Positions 48,166 through 60,610 are shown, numbered from the stretch's first letter. The stretch is 64,000 bases of DNA from Isoetes taiwanensis (GCA_021234155.1 JAJEKV010000210.1:779501-843500), one strand, 5' to 3'. Made by a program: numbers and translations. The notes: generated from the letters alone by a model not told the origin.

Positions 48166-49712
48166 TAGGGAATGTTGGAGCCTAGGGTGGCATGTTGGAG
48201 CCCGTGGCATATTTGAGCCACCTTGGCAAGTTGGAGCATAGGTGGCATGTTGGAGCCTCGTGGTGGCATGTTTCAAAGACGTTGGAGCCTAGGTGGCATG
48301 TTTGAGCCATTTTGTCATGTTGGAGCCTAGGTGGCATGTTGGAGCCACCTTGGCATGTTTGAGCCTAGGTGGCATGTTAGAGCCACCTTGGCATGTTGGA
48401 GCCCAAGTGGCATGTTTGAGCCACCTTGGCATGTTGGAGCCTAGGTGGCATGTTGAAGCCCATGTGGCATGTTTGAGCCACCTTGTCATGTTGGAGCCTA
48501 GGTGGCATGTTTGAGCCACCTTGGCATGTTGGAGCCTAGGTGGCATGTTGGAGCCCATGTGGCATGTTTGAGCCTAGGTGGCATGTTAGAGCCATGGTGG
48601 CATGTTGGAGCCTAGGTGGCATGTTTGAGCCAACTTGGCATATTTAAGCCTAGATGGCATGTTGTGAGCCACCTTGGCATGTTGGAGCCTAGGTGGCATG
48701 GTGGAGCCCACGTGGCATGTTTGAGCCACCTTGGCATGTTGGAGCCTAGGTGGCATGTTGGAGCCTAGGTGGCATGTTTGAGCCCACCTTGGCATGTTTG
48801 AGCCACCGGCATGTTTGAGCTAAGGGTGGCATGTTGGAGCCTAGGTGGCATGTTTGAGCCACCTTGGCACGTTTGAGCCTAGGTGGCATGTTGGAGCCAC
48901 CTTGGCATGTTGGAGCCTAAGTGAGCCTGCATGGCATGTTTGAGCCTATGTGGCATGTTTGAGCCACCTAGGAATGTTGGAGCCTAGGTGGCATGTTGGA
49001 GCCCACGTGGCATATTTGAGCCACCTTGGCAAGTTGGAGCATAGGTGGCATGCTGGAGCCTGCGTGGCATGTTTGAGCACGTTGGAGCCTAAGTCGCATG
49101 TTTGAGTCATTTTGCATGTTGGAGCCTAAGTGGCATGTTGGAGCCACCTTGGCATGTTTGAGCCTAGGTGGCATGTTAGAGCCACCTTGGCATGTTGGAG
49201 CCCACGTGGCATGTTTGAGCCACCTTGGCATGTTGGAGCCTAGGTGGCATGTTGAAGCCCATGTGGCATGTTTGAGCCACCTTGTCATGTTGGAGCCTAG
49301 GTGGCATGTTTGAGCCACCTTGGCATGTTGGAGCCTAGGTGGCATGTTGGAGCCCACGTGGCATGTTTGAGCCACTTTGGCATGTTTGAGCCTAGGTGGC
49401 ATGTTAGAGCTACGGTGGCATGCGTTGGAGCCTAAGTGGCATGTTTGAGCCAACTTGGCATATTTAAGCCTAGGTGACATGTTGTGAGCCACCTTGGCAT
49501 GTTGGAGCCTAGGTGGCATGGTGGAGCCCACGTGGCATGTTTGCGCCACGTTGGCATATTGGAGCCTGCATGGCATGTTAGAGTCCGCGTGGCATGTTGG
49601 AGCTACCTTGGCATATTGGAGCCACCTTTGTGGCATGTTTGAGCCACCTTGTGTATGTTTGAGCCACCTTGGTGGCATGTTTGAGCCACCTTGGCATGTT
49701 TGAGCTGATTGG
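48166..49712. repeat. 19-bp minisatellite, array B, with higher-order repeat
   Basis: About 80 units of the same 19-mer as array A. A segment from about 48280 is repeated from about 49080; the distinctive unit TTGAAGCCCATGTGGCATG at 48452 recurs at 49252, an 800-bp higher-order period. The 254-codon minus-strand frame at 48968-49732 is a product of the satellite, not a gene. Confidence 0.9.
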
Positions 49713-49763
49713 GACACGAGGATCATGTGCATATGCTCAAAAATGGATTTGAGGCATAAAAAG

Positions 49764-49910
<147 letters not shown>

Positions 49911-49939
49911 TGCCTTATCACCTGAGGATCTGATAGACT

Positions 49940-49990
49940 TGTTGGTTCCCATGGATGTTAAAGTTAAATTCAGTTCAATTCAATTTTGGG
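49940..49990 (+). repeat. Non-LTR 3' tail with (TTCAA)n
   Basis: GGTTCCCATGGATGTTAAAG followed by TTCAGTTCAATTCAATTTT. Matches the LINE tail family. The CT microsatellite just upstream leaves little room for an element body. Confidence 0.45.
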
Positions 49991-50206
49991 ATCTTCATAA
50001 TGCCTTTGCATTCTAGTTTTCTATAAGCATGAGGGGTAAAGGGACAATAGATGAGATATTGCATTTTTGCACGGTCCCGCACCCCTCAAGGATCTTGATG
50101 GTTTTGTTATGCAAAAATAGGTGTTAAGTAATTGAAGTAACTTGTCTTACATGGAATACTAGTATAAGGACATGTGATCGTGTGCGTGCATCACATGTAG
50201 CAAATC

Positions 50207-50680
50207 AAGTACTGGTCCTACCACTATAAAGACTGCGTGATATGGAAGGATAGGACATGTAGAGAAGCAAGTATTCTTTCCTACTTCTATAAAGACATGT
50301 GACAATAGAAGTATTACACATGTCGTAATTCATGTATTCTTTCCTACAATGCCTCTCAAAAATAAAGTACTCGTCCTACTACTATAAAGACATGTGACAT
50401 GGAGGCATATGACATGTAGAGAATCAAGTATTCTTTCCTACTTCTATAAAGACATGTGACAATAGAAGTATTACACATGTCATAATTCATGTATTCTTTC
50501 CTACAATGCCTTAGCAAATAAAGTACTCTGTCCTACTACTATAAAGACATGTGAATGGAAGTATAGGACATGTAGAGAATCAAATATTCTTTCCTACATC
50601 TATAAAGACATGTGACAATAGAATTATTAGACATGTAGAAATTCAAGTATTCTTTCCTACAGTGGATTGTATTATAAAAT
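50207..50680. repeat. Three tandem units of about 157 bp
   Basis: Units start AAGTACT-GTCCTAC at 50207, 50365 and 50521 (spacings 158 and 156). Each contains two subunits with CTATAAAGACATGTGA and ATTCTTTCCTAC. A weaker partial unit lies at about 50130-50200. Confidence 0.8.
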
Positions 50681-50699
50681 GACATGTCACAATAGAAGA

Positions 50700-50910
50700 A
50701 ACTACAAAACAACAGTGGATGTTTTAGTCCACTGAAAAAAGAACACCATTATCGAACAAAACCATACCTCCACAAATCCACATGTAGGATTCTTTGAAAA
50801 CAGGACATGTAGACCTACCAAAACTGATGTTTTCAACAGTGGACCAAAAACCGGGGTGAGTGTGGTTGACCCTCCACCAAACCCAATGAATCGCCCAAAC
50901 AAAGACACCC
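50700..50910 (-). repeat. Relative of the 41-kb T-rich repeat
   Basis: Minus-strand CACACTCACCCCGGTTTTTG then GTCCACTGTTG matches the border of the repeat at 40990, after which the two diverge except for TGTTGTTTTGTAG words. The 68-69 codon frames here are unlikely to be genes. Confidence 0.4.
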
Positions 50911-51299
50911 AACAACCCCCTCATCATCAACACATGAAGTCGCTAATGTAAATGCATCTGCAACCAACTATGGAGTACAAACATCCCATGATGGCAATGT
51001 AGAATGGATAATAGAGGGTATCTCTTTTGTAGAAAAGTCTAAAAGCACAATGTCTATCCTCAGTTCCTCTTCACCCCTTCTCGTTGGTAAACACGGCCGC
51101 TCATGGCCACTTGCCTCCCCATTTCTCTAATTTTTTTGAAGCTGGTCTCACCTTTCACGTGGATATTTTTATAAAATCTGTAATATTATTTGCCACTAAG
51201 ATCAAGGAAACATTAGCATAGGTAACCTTCTGAACAAAAGACGATGACCTGATATCCATGTGCTCGTCACTATCATCAAGGTAGCCAACTTCAGGAGTA

Positions 51300-51996
51300 A
51301 TCAATGCTTCAATATCAATTTTCCTTCTCATTCTTTCTTTTTTCCTCGCTTTGCTTTCGAGTTTTCCTTCTCTTTTTTTTTTGGCAATGGGTCATCATCC
51401 TCACTTCCACTCGAATAGCTCCTGTTCTTCTTCTGGAATGATTCTGGTGCAAAGTCTATCCACCAAGGGCAATTGCTAAGCTTCCAATATGACAATCCAC
51501 TTGGTCTATCCAAACTTCCCTTTTCAACATACATAGCTTCAGAACCCGTCCGTGTTGCCCATGAGGTTACTAATATTGGCATGCCATCCACGTATTTTTG
51601 GACTATACAAAAGTGCAAGTACCTGAATGTGGCGATTCAAACATGAAACTAGTCAGTGGTATTAATGTAGGTGAATAAAACAAAATATAGAATTAAAATT
51701 ACCCGAAGCACGCTCATTGTAAAACCCTTCGGAATGCATCCTCTATTTTAACTGTCATAGACATATGTTTATCATAGCTTTTGAAAATCTCATTTATATA
51801 TTTCAGTTTGAATTCTCTAAACCATTTAGCATGTTTGATAACAATACCATCCTCCCTGAGCATCGAGTCTAAGATCTCTTGGGATTTACGGACAAGATGC
51901 TCCAACCATATCTCCTTTTTTATCCACTCGTGGAAGTGTTTATCATTGTTTAAAATCTTATAACTATGCACAATAGCAATATTAGAAGTCATCCAT
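51300..51996 (-). CDS. Exon-like ORFs of an unrecognised minus-strand gene, 3' part
   Basis: The frame entering at 51627 reads YLHFCIVQKYVDGMPILVTS, then a basic, Ser/Glu/Lys-rich tail with a KKKEKENSKAKRGKKKE end (stop near 51328). It follows ATTCAG at 51628-51633, a good acceptor. A second frame at 51714-51992 is charged and helical (EIWLEHLVRKSQEI, IKHAKWFREFKLKY). The second faintly resembles the region after the catalytic domain in CACTA TNP2 proteins, where a basic segment leads to a WF motif, but I would not assign it. The gene appears to be cut by the inverted-repeat cluster upstream. Confidence 0.35.
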
Positions 51997-53520
51997 GTGA
52001 CGATTAACCATCAGGTCTGGAGCGTGTGATTTGGTTTTGTCCAAATCATCGTGGCCTTTTCGGTTAGGATGCACAGTTCCAGAGGTAGTGGGTTCAAGTC
52101 CCTTTCAGACCCTTAAATGTGATAGTATGATTTGGATGAAACCAAATCACACGCTCCAGACCTGATGGAGTGTGATGATTAACCATCAGATCTGGAGCGT
52201 GTGATTTAGTTTCATCCAAATCATCGTGGCCTTTTCGGTTAGGATGCACAGCTACCACTCCAGAGGTAGTGGGTTCGAATCCCGTTCAGACCCTTAAATG
52301 CGACACTCCAGAGGTAGTGGGTTCGAGTTCCGTTCAGACCCTTAAATGTGACAGTATGATTTGGATGAAACCAAATCACACGCTCGAGACCTGATGGTTA
52401 ATCGTCACACTATCCTCCCCTCAAGGCCTCCCTCCTTGAAGGCTTGCAACCGGGGGAATTTGCGGCGGACCAAAATTGATCTACAAGGGACTGAAACCAA
52501 GGAGTATAATGACAACCATCTGGACCTCCAACCGTATTACGAGTTGCCCACACCACTAGGGCATGAGTTATCCAAATCATGCTGTCACATTTAAGGGTCT
52601 GAACTGGACTCGAACCCACTACCTCTAGAGTGGTAGCTATGCATCCTAACCGAAAAGGCCACGATGATTCGAATGAAACCAAATCACACGCTCTAGACAC
52701 GATGGTTAATCATCACACTATCCTTCCCTCAAGGCCCCCCCTCCTTGAAGGCTTGGAACCGGGGGAATTTGGGGCGGACCGAAATTGCAATGGGCGGACC
52801 GAAATCGATTGCAAGGAACTGATAGGGCATGAGTTATCCAAATCATATTGTCACATTTATGGGTCTGAGCGAGACTCGAACCCACTACCTCTGGAGTGGT
52901 AGCTGTGCATCTTAACCGAATTGAATAATCAAACGATGATTTGGATGAAACCAAATCACACGCTTCAGACCTAAAACGATGATTAGGATGAAACCAAATC
53001 ACACGCTTCAGACCTAAAACGATGATTTGGATGAAACCAAATCACACGCTTCAGACCTAATGGTTAATCGTCACATTTCGATTAACCATCATGTGTGGAG
53101 CGTGTGATTTGGTTTCATCAAATCATCTTCATCGTGATTAAAGTGCGAGAACGGGACTCGAACCCATCGAGTCCCTTTGCTTAACACTTTTGTCACATTT
53201 AAAGTGAGCCGAGCGGGACTCGAACCCATCGAGTCCCGTTCAGACCCTTAAATGTGATAGTATGATTTGGATGAAACCAAATCACACGCTCCACATCTGA
53301 TGGTTAATCATCACACTCCTTAGTTTTAGTCCCTTGCAGATCGATTTTGGCCCGCCCCAAATTCCCCCGGTTGCAAGCCTTCAAGGAGGGGGGCCTTGGA
53401 GGTCTGGAGCGTGTGATTTGATTTCATCCAAATCATCTTGGCTTTTTCGGTTAAGATGCATAGCTATCACTCCAGAGGTAGTGGGTTCAAGTCTCGTTCA
53501 GACTCTTAAGTGTGACAGTC
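51997..53520. mobile_element. Cluster of elements with a tRNA-like core inside long terminal inverted repeats
   Basis: Best unit: 52172-52409. Its ends are GTGATGATTAACCATCAGAT and the inverse ending ATGGTTAATCGTCAC; arms continue about 54 bp through GGAGCGTGTGATTT and TTTCATCCAAATCATC. The core reads TTCGGTTAGGATGC (D-arm/box A-like), CTACC-loop-GGTAG (anticodon-arm-like) and GGGTTCGAATCCC (T-arm/box B). Other copies: 51997-52168 (direct), 52583-52718 and 52850-53080 (reverse), 53085-53314 and 53400-53517 (direct, partly rearranged). A spacer containing TCCTTGAAGGCTTG and AACCGGGGGAATTTG occurs at 52411, 52723 and, inverted, 53348. No transposase is present. This looks like a MITE family that carries or grew around a tRNA-related sequence. 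Confidence 0.75.
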
Positions 53521-53689
53521 CAATGAAACCATCTGTCTCTAATAGTTTCATCCATCTTGTCATGTCATATATTTTCACAATGGTCAAACACATATATATG
53601 TTGCTTGGATCCTTGTTAGTCACTAGGGTAATCCAATTACCTCCCAAGTAAGGATTAAGTATTGCCGAGTATTTACCCATTTTCTTCAC

Positions 53690-54105
53690 CCATCTTGTCT
53701 TCACCTCTTGCTTTGACTTTGGCATCTTCCAAGTTTAGCTTATTGTTGTAATGAGATATAGAAACTTCAATCTCAATATCAATTTGGGACTGCAATAATA
53801 TAAAATTGAGATGTACATTAGACGAATTGAGCTATACAATAAACAAACATAATTGAGTTTAGAATATACCTCGTACAAGATCCTAGTTAGAATGTAAGTA
53901 TTGTGTGGATACCATGGTTCTACACCAATTGCTTTCGCCTCTTGCATTCTCAATCGTTGGAGTGTAGCTGAGGTGGTGAAATATGCTGGACAAAGTTTGA
54001 AACTTGAAAATGTCATTCGGTGTACTTCATATAGCACGTCTTTTAGTTTTGTATGCACAATGCCTGCTTCATTGAGCCTTGAAAAGGAAACAAAAATTTA
54101 GGACA
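53690..54105 (-). CDS. Exon-like ORFs of an unrecognised minus-strand gene, 5' part
   Basis: A frame from about 54080 to 53870 reads MHTKLKDVLYEVHRMTFSSF and then YFTTSATLQRLRMQEAKAIG, continuing to PHNTYILTRILYE. It is followed by GTATATTCT, a possible donor. Further down, 53725-53498 reads a Lys-rich start MPKSKQEVKTRWVKKMGKYS. Upstream, 54225-54130 reads IEIDAQKEAGLIRQMSR in the same orientation. Together these look like three or more small exons of one gene or transposon gene whose 3' part lies beyond the inverted-repeat cluster. Family unknown. Confidence 0.35.
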
Positions 54106-54209
54106 AAATGTAATGAGAAATTGCAGAAAGATATGTGAGTACATACTCATCCTGCTCATTTGCCTTATCAAACCTGCTTCCTTTTGCGCATCAATTTCAA
54201 TAAAGGTTG

Positions 54210-54731
54210 CTTGTATCATGAACCTATGCGAAAACAAGGAAAATATTTGGAAAAATATACAAGAAATACAGAGGAAATACGCCAAAATCGGCGAAGAATC
54301 TAATATATGAACAAGAATCAAGAGCACAATGGCCCGAAGGCAAGCAGGAACACGAGACATATGCGTAGAAGGCTCAAGACTAGTGTTGAAGTGGAATGGT
54401 TCGACAAGAAGGAGGTGCCGCCTTATATATCTAGGCCTCAGGATCGCGCCACTCCAATGGATGAGATCACACCAAGTGTCACGCATGCATGTAAATTCTA
54501 GAATATTCTAGAACCTTCCGAAAATAACCCCGCGTATGAGGAAGATGTAAGAAAATATTTTCAATAAGTATTGATAGCACACTTGGCAAATGTGTATGAC
54601 TTGCAACTAAAAGGTTGCAAGTCCAAACCCTGTCCCATGCAACTACAATTTTGTATCCCTTTGACGACCATATTTTGTATATATGAGTATAATGTTCATA
54701 TGAAACGAATACCCGTATAGTCGTCACATCA
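54210..54731 (-). mobile_element. 3' LTR of chromovirus 1
   Basis: A polypurine tract GGAGGGGGGA is followed at 54731 (minus strand) by TGATGTGACGAC, a typical LTR start. Inside, ATATATAAGG (54421-54430) is a TATA-like box. The far end is estimated at about 54210 from a change in sequence character; I see no matching 5' LTR in the window. Confidence 0.5.
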
Positions 54732-54734
54732 TCC

Positions 54735-56880
54735 CCCCTCCTACGACGGCAATGAGTTCTTGGAGCTGGAGCTAGAGTACTCAAACTTGGCTTATCTAGG
54801 TAATATCGGTAAAACTTCGCAATTTTATCAGGAGCATTAGTCAGATTTGCAGCAGGCTCCCAGGTCTATCACTTATTGAGTATCCTTCCCAATCGACCAA
54901 ATAATAAAGACGACGCCATAGAAACTTGGAGTCCAAAATTTCTCGAACTTCAAATTCCTCATGATCATCCATCTCGACTGGTGGTGGAGGTGGAGATACT
55001 CGATCTGGAAATATATTTGCCATATAGAATTCCAATAAAGACACATGGAACACTGAGTGAAGTCGAACTGAAAGCAGAAGCTCCAGACGGAAAGCAGCAT
55101 CACCAACTTATTCAATGATCTGATAGGGACCCAAGTGCTGGTAGTCGAGCTTGTTACAAGGACGAGCTATCAGCAAATCCGACGCAAGAGCCAAACAAGA
55201 TCACCAATACAAAAGGAGGAGCATCTTGGCAGTGCCTATTTGCATGATAACGATAACGTGTTTGGGCCTGGAGGAGATGATGCTGAAGATCATTCTAGAG
55301 CATGTGGAGCTTCTCGAGCATGTCCTCGGCACTGGGATTGACCGAGTCATATCCAGGAGCCATGAAAAACCACCGGGGATGCATACTAAAATTAATAAAG
55401 AATGGTGTCTGGTCCGTGGAAGCATGGACAGAATTATTGTAAGCAAATTCCACTAGGGGTATACAATCAACCCAGTCATCCTGCTGATAATTAATGAAGC
55501 ATCGCAAATACTCCTCAAGTGTTTGATTAGTGCGCTCCACTTGCCCGTTGGTCTTTGGGTGATGTCCGGAAGAGAGCGAACGTTCCACATGCAAGAGTTG
55601 CGAAAGACGCTTCCAAAAATCGGCAACAAACTGGGGGCCACGGCCGCTGACAGTGGTATCTGGTAAGCCATGGAGTCGAACCACCTCTCGAAGCAAGAAA
55701 ACAATCATGGCTTTACTGGAGATAGAAGTGCTGCAAGGAATGAAATGTGCCATCTTGGAAAAACGGTCAACGACAGCAAGGATGGCGTCATGGCCCTGGG
55801 AGGATGGAAGCTCGACAATGAAATCCACTGAAATATTCTTCCAAGGACTGGCTAGAACTGATAAAAGCTGAAGCGGGCCATGTGAACGGTGCTTGGGAGC
55901 TTTTGCACGACAGCAAGTATCACATGAGCGTACAAAAGTCTCAACAGTGCGGTGGAGACCTGACCACCAATAATCTCGAGTAATAAGTTCTAGAGTCTTG
56001 GCAATTCCAAAATGGCTGGCGAGAGGAGAATCATGACAGAACTGTAGAACTTGAAGTCGGGGAGCATCATCCAAAATATACAGAAGTCCATTACGAAACA
56101 GAAGTCCACCTTGAGCCGCAAAATGATCATAGTCATACCATATTTGTCGGGAAGATGATGTTGAGCCAAGATGTGCAATTTTGTTCTGCACCCAAGGATC
56201 AAAAAGAAGAGATGCTCGAACAGACTCCAACAAGAATGTATCATGAAGCCTCTGGAATAAAATGATGGCCATAAGCTGCAAACGATCAAGTTCTAGAATA
56301 ACCTGTGATTGCTGATCAAATGCTGGTTCCTCCGCCTTAGGTTCGAAATAGGATCTGCGAGAAGGCGCATCTGGCTTCCCTTGAAGTGTGCCAGGCCAAA
56401 ATTTGATGATGAAATCAAAACAAGATAGTACTTGTGTATGCCATCGAGCCTGACGACGATTAAGAACTCGAGCAGACTGAAAATATTACAGGTTGTGATG
56501 GTCTGTATATACAGTCACCTTATGAGGAGAACCTTCAAGAAATCATCTTCACTCCTGAAAAGAGTCAACAATCTCCAAGAGTTCCTTATCGTAAATAGGA
56601 TAGTTGATCTCAGCAGCCTGGAACTTTCTAGAATGATAGGCGATCGGGTGCATCTCATGATCATCCCCATCTTGTGACAAGATGCTGCCAAGAGCAAGAT
56701 CTGATACATCAACTTCGAGAATACAGAGAGGCGAAGGATCCGGGTATGTAAGAATAGGTGCTGCCATAAAAGCATGCTTCAAAGTGATGAAGGCCGGTTC
56801 TGCTTCAATTGTCCTGTGACAGTCCGTCGCTCGACACTGGTGGTTATTTAAATACTTAACACAATGCCTAAGATCCACGG
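54735..56880 (-). pseudogene. Ty3/gypsy chromovirus pol (RT-RNase H end, integrase, chromodomain), inactive
   Basis: Order on the minus strand: the RT/RNase H junction (56878-56549), with EPAFITLKHAF, EVDVSDLALGSILSQ and YPIYDKELLEI. Next is an intact 328-codon integrase frame (56281-55295) with the H-x-H-C-x2-C zinc finger (HFGIAKTLELI ... CDTCC), a DFIVELP core aspartate and NGQVERTNQTLEEYL. Last is a chromodomain (55053-54870) with YYLVDWEGYS. The second core Asp, expected in SDRGPQF, is Gly (codon at 55643-55645). The chromodomain is in a shifted frame and the RT is 5'-truncated, so it cannot be autonomous. Chromodomains direct insertion into heterochromatin. Confidence 0.85.
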
Positions 56881-56884
56881 GTGC

Positions 56885-59800
56885 GGAAGCTACATGTCAT
56901 CCCCAAACCCCAATTAATATATTGTTGTACCCCTAAGCTACGGGTCTCTAGCTCAGGAGAATAATCTTCACTTAGAAACAACTCGACGTGACCAGTGCCG
57001 AGTCCGCACTAGTGAGCTTCATCAGTGCCCACTCACTAGTGTTGTTTTCGGGGAAAACCACGAAGATAAAAAATGGACTAAGACCTATATATCTGATGAA
57101 GCTAAGATCTGAACTAGTAGCCATATATTGAACAACATTTATGCATCCACCGACTCCACATGCCAAGCAACGTCGCCTCCAACTCCAATAAATGTCAAAA
57201 ATTGCAGGACCACGAACAGTCTTTGAAAGTCACATCGGCATGATCCAAAATCATAACTGCAAAAAGAGAGCAAATGATCTGGACAAAATAAACTCAAAAC
57301 AAAAAAGAAAAACGTAAAGTCCTTGTAACAACTCTAAAAATGGGCTCAAAATGACAAAGAACATCCAAAACAATTTCGAACTCCTAGAACAAACGCCCTT
57401 CATAAAACTAAATTACTAACCTATATGTAAATTGGGTCGGGAAAGAACATCCGCCTAGCTAGGTAAACACATCTGCAAACTAGTATGGGGAAGAACATCC
57501 GCCCATGACTAATATATCATAAAGTTGGATCGTGGAAGAACATCTGTCTATCCAGGAATAAGCAATGGCCTAGTAATTAAGCCATTTATTAGTTTTCTCT
57601 TAGAATATAGCTACATGATATTGTTAATTGTTTTTGTACAACGCATTTTATATGGAAGACTGCTTACGCGAAAATGTTTTTGCGTAAGCGAAACTGTTGT
57701 TTCCCTTATGCGAAAATTTCTCAGTATTGGAAATGTTTTTTGACGTATTATACTTCAAATTTATGCCGTATCTTTCGAAAAATATGTATTGCATATAAAA
57801 TATATACAATATTGAACCTATCCCTGCTCCAAACATAGGTCCCATGATAGCAAAGTTCAATAACATTCTGTTAGATCTATCAGCCATGGATTCTTGGCAT
57901 TCTGCTATTCTAATTTAGTACGCTCATGTCTATATCAATTTACTGCCTTCAGAAACAACTATCTTATTTAGGCAGATTTCTGGCAAAAGTGCATTTGCAG
58001 ACATAAACTTCCCCTTCTTGTATATCTTCGCTGGACTGATATTCTTTGGTTATCTCTTTCCATTTTGCTCGACCTTTAGTGACAATGTACACGATTGCAT
58101 TTGGTTATAGATTGAAGATATCTGAGTATAGAGAACGTTACTTCTTTGAAGATGTTAGTGTACAACTATCCACAATTTTAGGAGTTATGGTGTTTCTTGC
58201 TAGTTTTTCAAATATATCGTCAAGCGACACCTTCAGATCAATGTTTTCTCAAAGACATGTACAATTAAAGTTGCTTTGCAGTTTGTCAAAGGTAACCCAA
58301 TTTTGACAAACATTGTATTACTTTTTATTGAGCAATTAAAAGTCCTTTCTCATCCCCTCCAAAAGAAATAATCATAGGATGAATATGCTTTCATTCGTTT
58401 GTTATTTCGTAGTTCACTTGTCTTTGAAATTGAATTGGCTAATGTAAGAAAACAAATACCTATATCTGAATATGCTTTTTTGCAAAACAGTATATATTCT
58501 ATACATTCCTTGAGTCACATCTCATGCTTTCTGACATTTAGCTACAATAACGCACCTCATGCTTTCTAACATTTAATTATAATAGGTACCTTATGTAGAT
58601 TTTAGGTAAATAAAAATGATCCAATTGCACAGAGCACTAAAACTTCTAATTTCTCCTTCAAAGACGCAACATTGCCTTAAAGACCATCAAGTCCACATTG
58701 TGAACATTATCAATCACGTACTTGCAATAATAATCATCCTAAATTGCCAAAATTCACGTCTCAATTGGAAAATTCAGGACAACAATCGAGTAGATCTCGT
58801 TAAACTAGATACAGAATATAATAGAATAAAATAGAGTTTTTCATCCACAGAGACCAAGAAGGTCTATGGGACTGAAAGAAATAGCACATCAGACCTATTA
58901 CTATCCAGAATTAAACACCTCCGCCTCGAACCAAGATTAAAAAAGCCCTGTTTCGAAAGGTCTTTAAGGGGAAAACCTTAGCTGTAATAGGCTTGCTGAT
59001 AAACTGTACATTTTATACATTTTAATGTTGTGATTGAGGACACAAATAAATTTGTAATCCATTACCTCTTGGAGGTATCATGCAATGACCCCCAATAAAG
59101 CTGCCTCCAATATCACGTGTAGCGGTTGATCAGGTGGTTTAAATGGGCATGACATGCCCTGATAGACCCAAAAGTTGGGCAGTTCTGAAGAGTGTAGCAC
59201 TCAACTTCAATAACTTCTAATTGGCAACATTGATAGAGTTTATCTGTGCATTTTTCCCTAGCATATATGTCGATCTTAATTCTAAGGTGGTGCAGAGAAA
59301 TCATATTATTTCTTTTTATGCTAAATGGGGTGAAAATCACTTTTTTGAAGCCAGACTGTAGCAAATTGTAGCCTTGTACCACATTATATCTTATATAGGA
59401 TACTCGTCGATCATTTGTTCTACTTTTGTGAGTAAAACTGGATTCAAATTCAGGGTGACTATATAAATTTCAGGTTTATAATTTCTCATCCAATGGATCT
59501 AGATCAATTCTCTTTATATCAATGTATTATCTAATCTAATCTTCTAAACATATCTAGGTAGTCTCTACTTTCTTGTCTTATTTTGATACAGAGAAGTTTC
59601 TAATATACCTGGATAGTGTGTTAGGGAGACTATACCTTTTTTTTTTTTTATCTTATCTTATTTTAATATTTCAATACAATAATTTAGCATTGGTGGCTCC
59701 AACACCTTCATGTGAACTCTTGGTAAGTCACACCTACATAAGATGGCAATATAATATCCTAACTCTTGGTAGTCGCACCCAAGTACGATCGCAAGATAGG

Positions 59801-60605
59801 TGCTCCCATGCTCGCCGACTTGAACTTGCAAGATTAGCCACTAGTTGCTTTTATTGGTGTGAATCCATAAGAGCCAACAATGTAATCTACAATTAAAATA
59901 TTTATTTTGATAGATGGATTTGTCAGGAATTGCGCAGTTTCATGAGGATCGCTAGATATAGGATGGATATAGGAACAAGTCAGAAACTTGAAGTTGCTGG
60001 CCAAATTTGCAAATTTTGATGACTATTTGCTGGAAAGAAGGCGTCTTTTGAGGCACAAGTTATTAGACAAAGTATATTCATTTGGCATATTGCTTCAAGT
60101 TAGTTGTTATTACAATTTGTTTGGTATTGTTAAAAGGTTAAAGTGTATCCATTCTTGATGGTTTGCTTATGCTGGATGATGTATTTTATTTATTGTCATG
60201 AACAAAATAAAAGTTGGAAGTTTCTAATATGTACAAGATATGATATCATATTGTAGACGAACTTCCTTATCTTGTCAATATTGGATTCACAATGTAAACA
60301 TTTTGTATGGATGGTTTAGTATAAACTTTTTGAAAGCTTACGAGAATTCAAAAAATATATATCACTCGTAGCTAGCCCAGCATGATCGTGTAATTTATTG
60401 GGAAATAGTGGTTGTTGCTTTCTAATTACATTGTGTAGAAATGCTTTTGATTTAAAAAGGTTAAATAGTGGTGCTTTCTAATTACAGTGTAGAAATAAGC
60501 AAAAGCTTTGTACTTATGTTTAGATAAACTCAATAGACAAAATCACTACCTCCAAAAACACACCATAATATTGTTTCTTTAATTGTTGGCAAGTCTTTCA
60601 TGTGG
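56885..60605. other. Anonymous AT-rich sequence
   Basis: 57450-57550 repeats GGGAAGAACATCCGCC-type phrases. The 86-codon frame at 58046-58306 is hydrophobic with no recognisable family. Around 59637-59880 a poly-T run is followed at a distance by a minus-strand box B-like AGTTCAAGTCGG, possibly an old SINE. Otherwise nothing supportable. Confidence 0.4.
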
Positions 60606-60610
60606 AGGAG

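Noticed and set aside
44530-49712. CRISPR-like array
   Set aside because: Units are contiguous 19-mers with no unique spacers, and the context is a eukaryotic genome.
48968-49732. 254-codon minus-strand ORF rich in Pro, His and Met
   Set aside because: It is the 19-bp satellite read through; three units make a 19-residue period. No start context, introns or homology support a gene.
52235-52300. A functional tRNA gene in the inverted-repeat cluster
   Set aside because: D-arm and acceptor pairing are poor, although the T-arm and anticodon stem look tRNA-like; the same core recurs in decayed copies.
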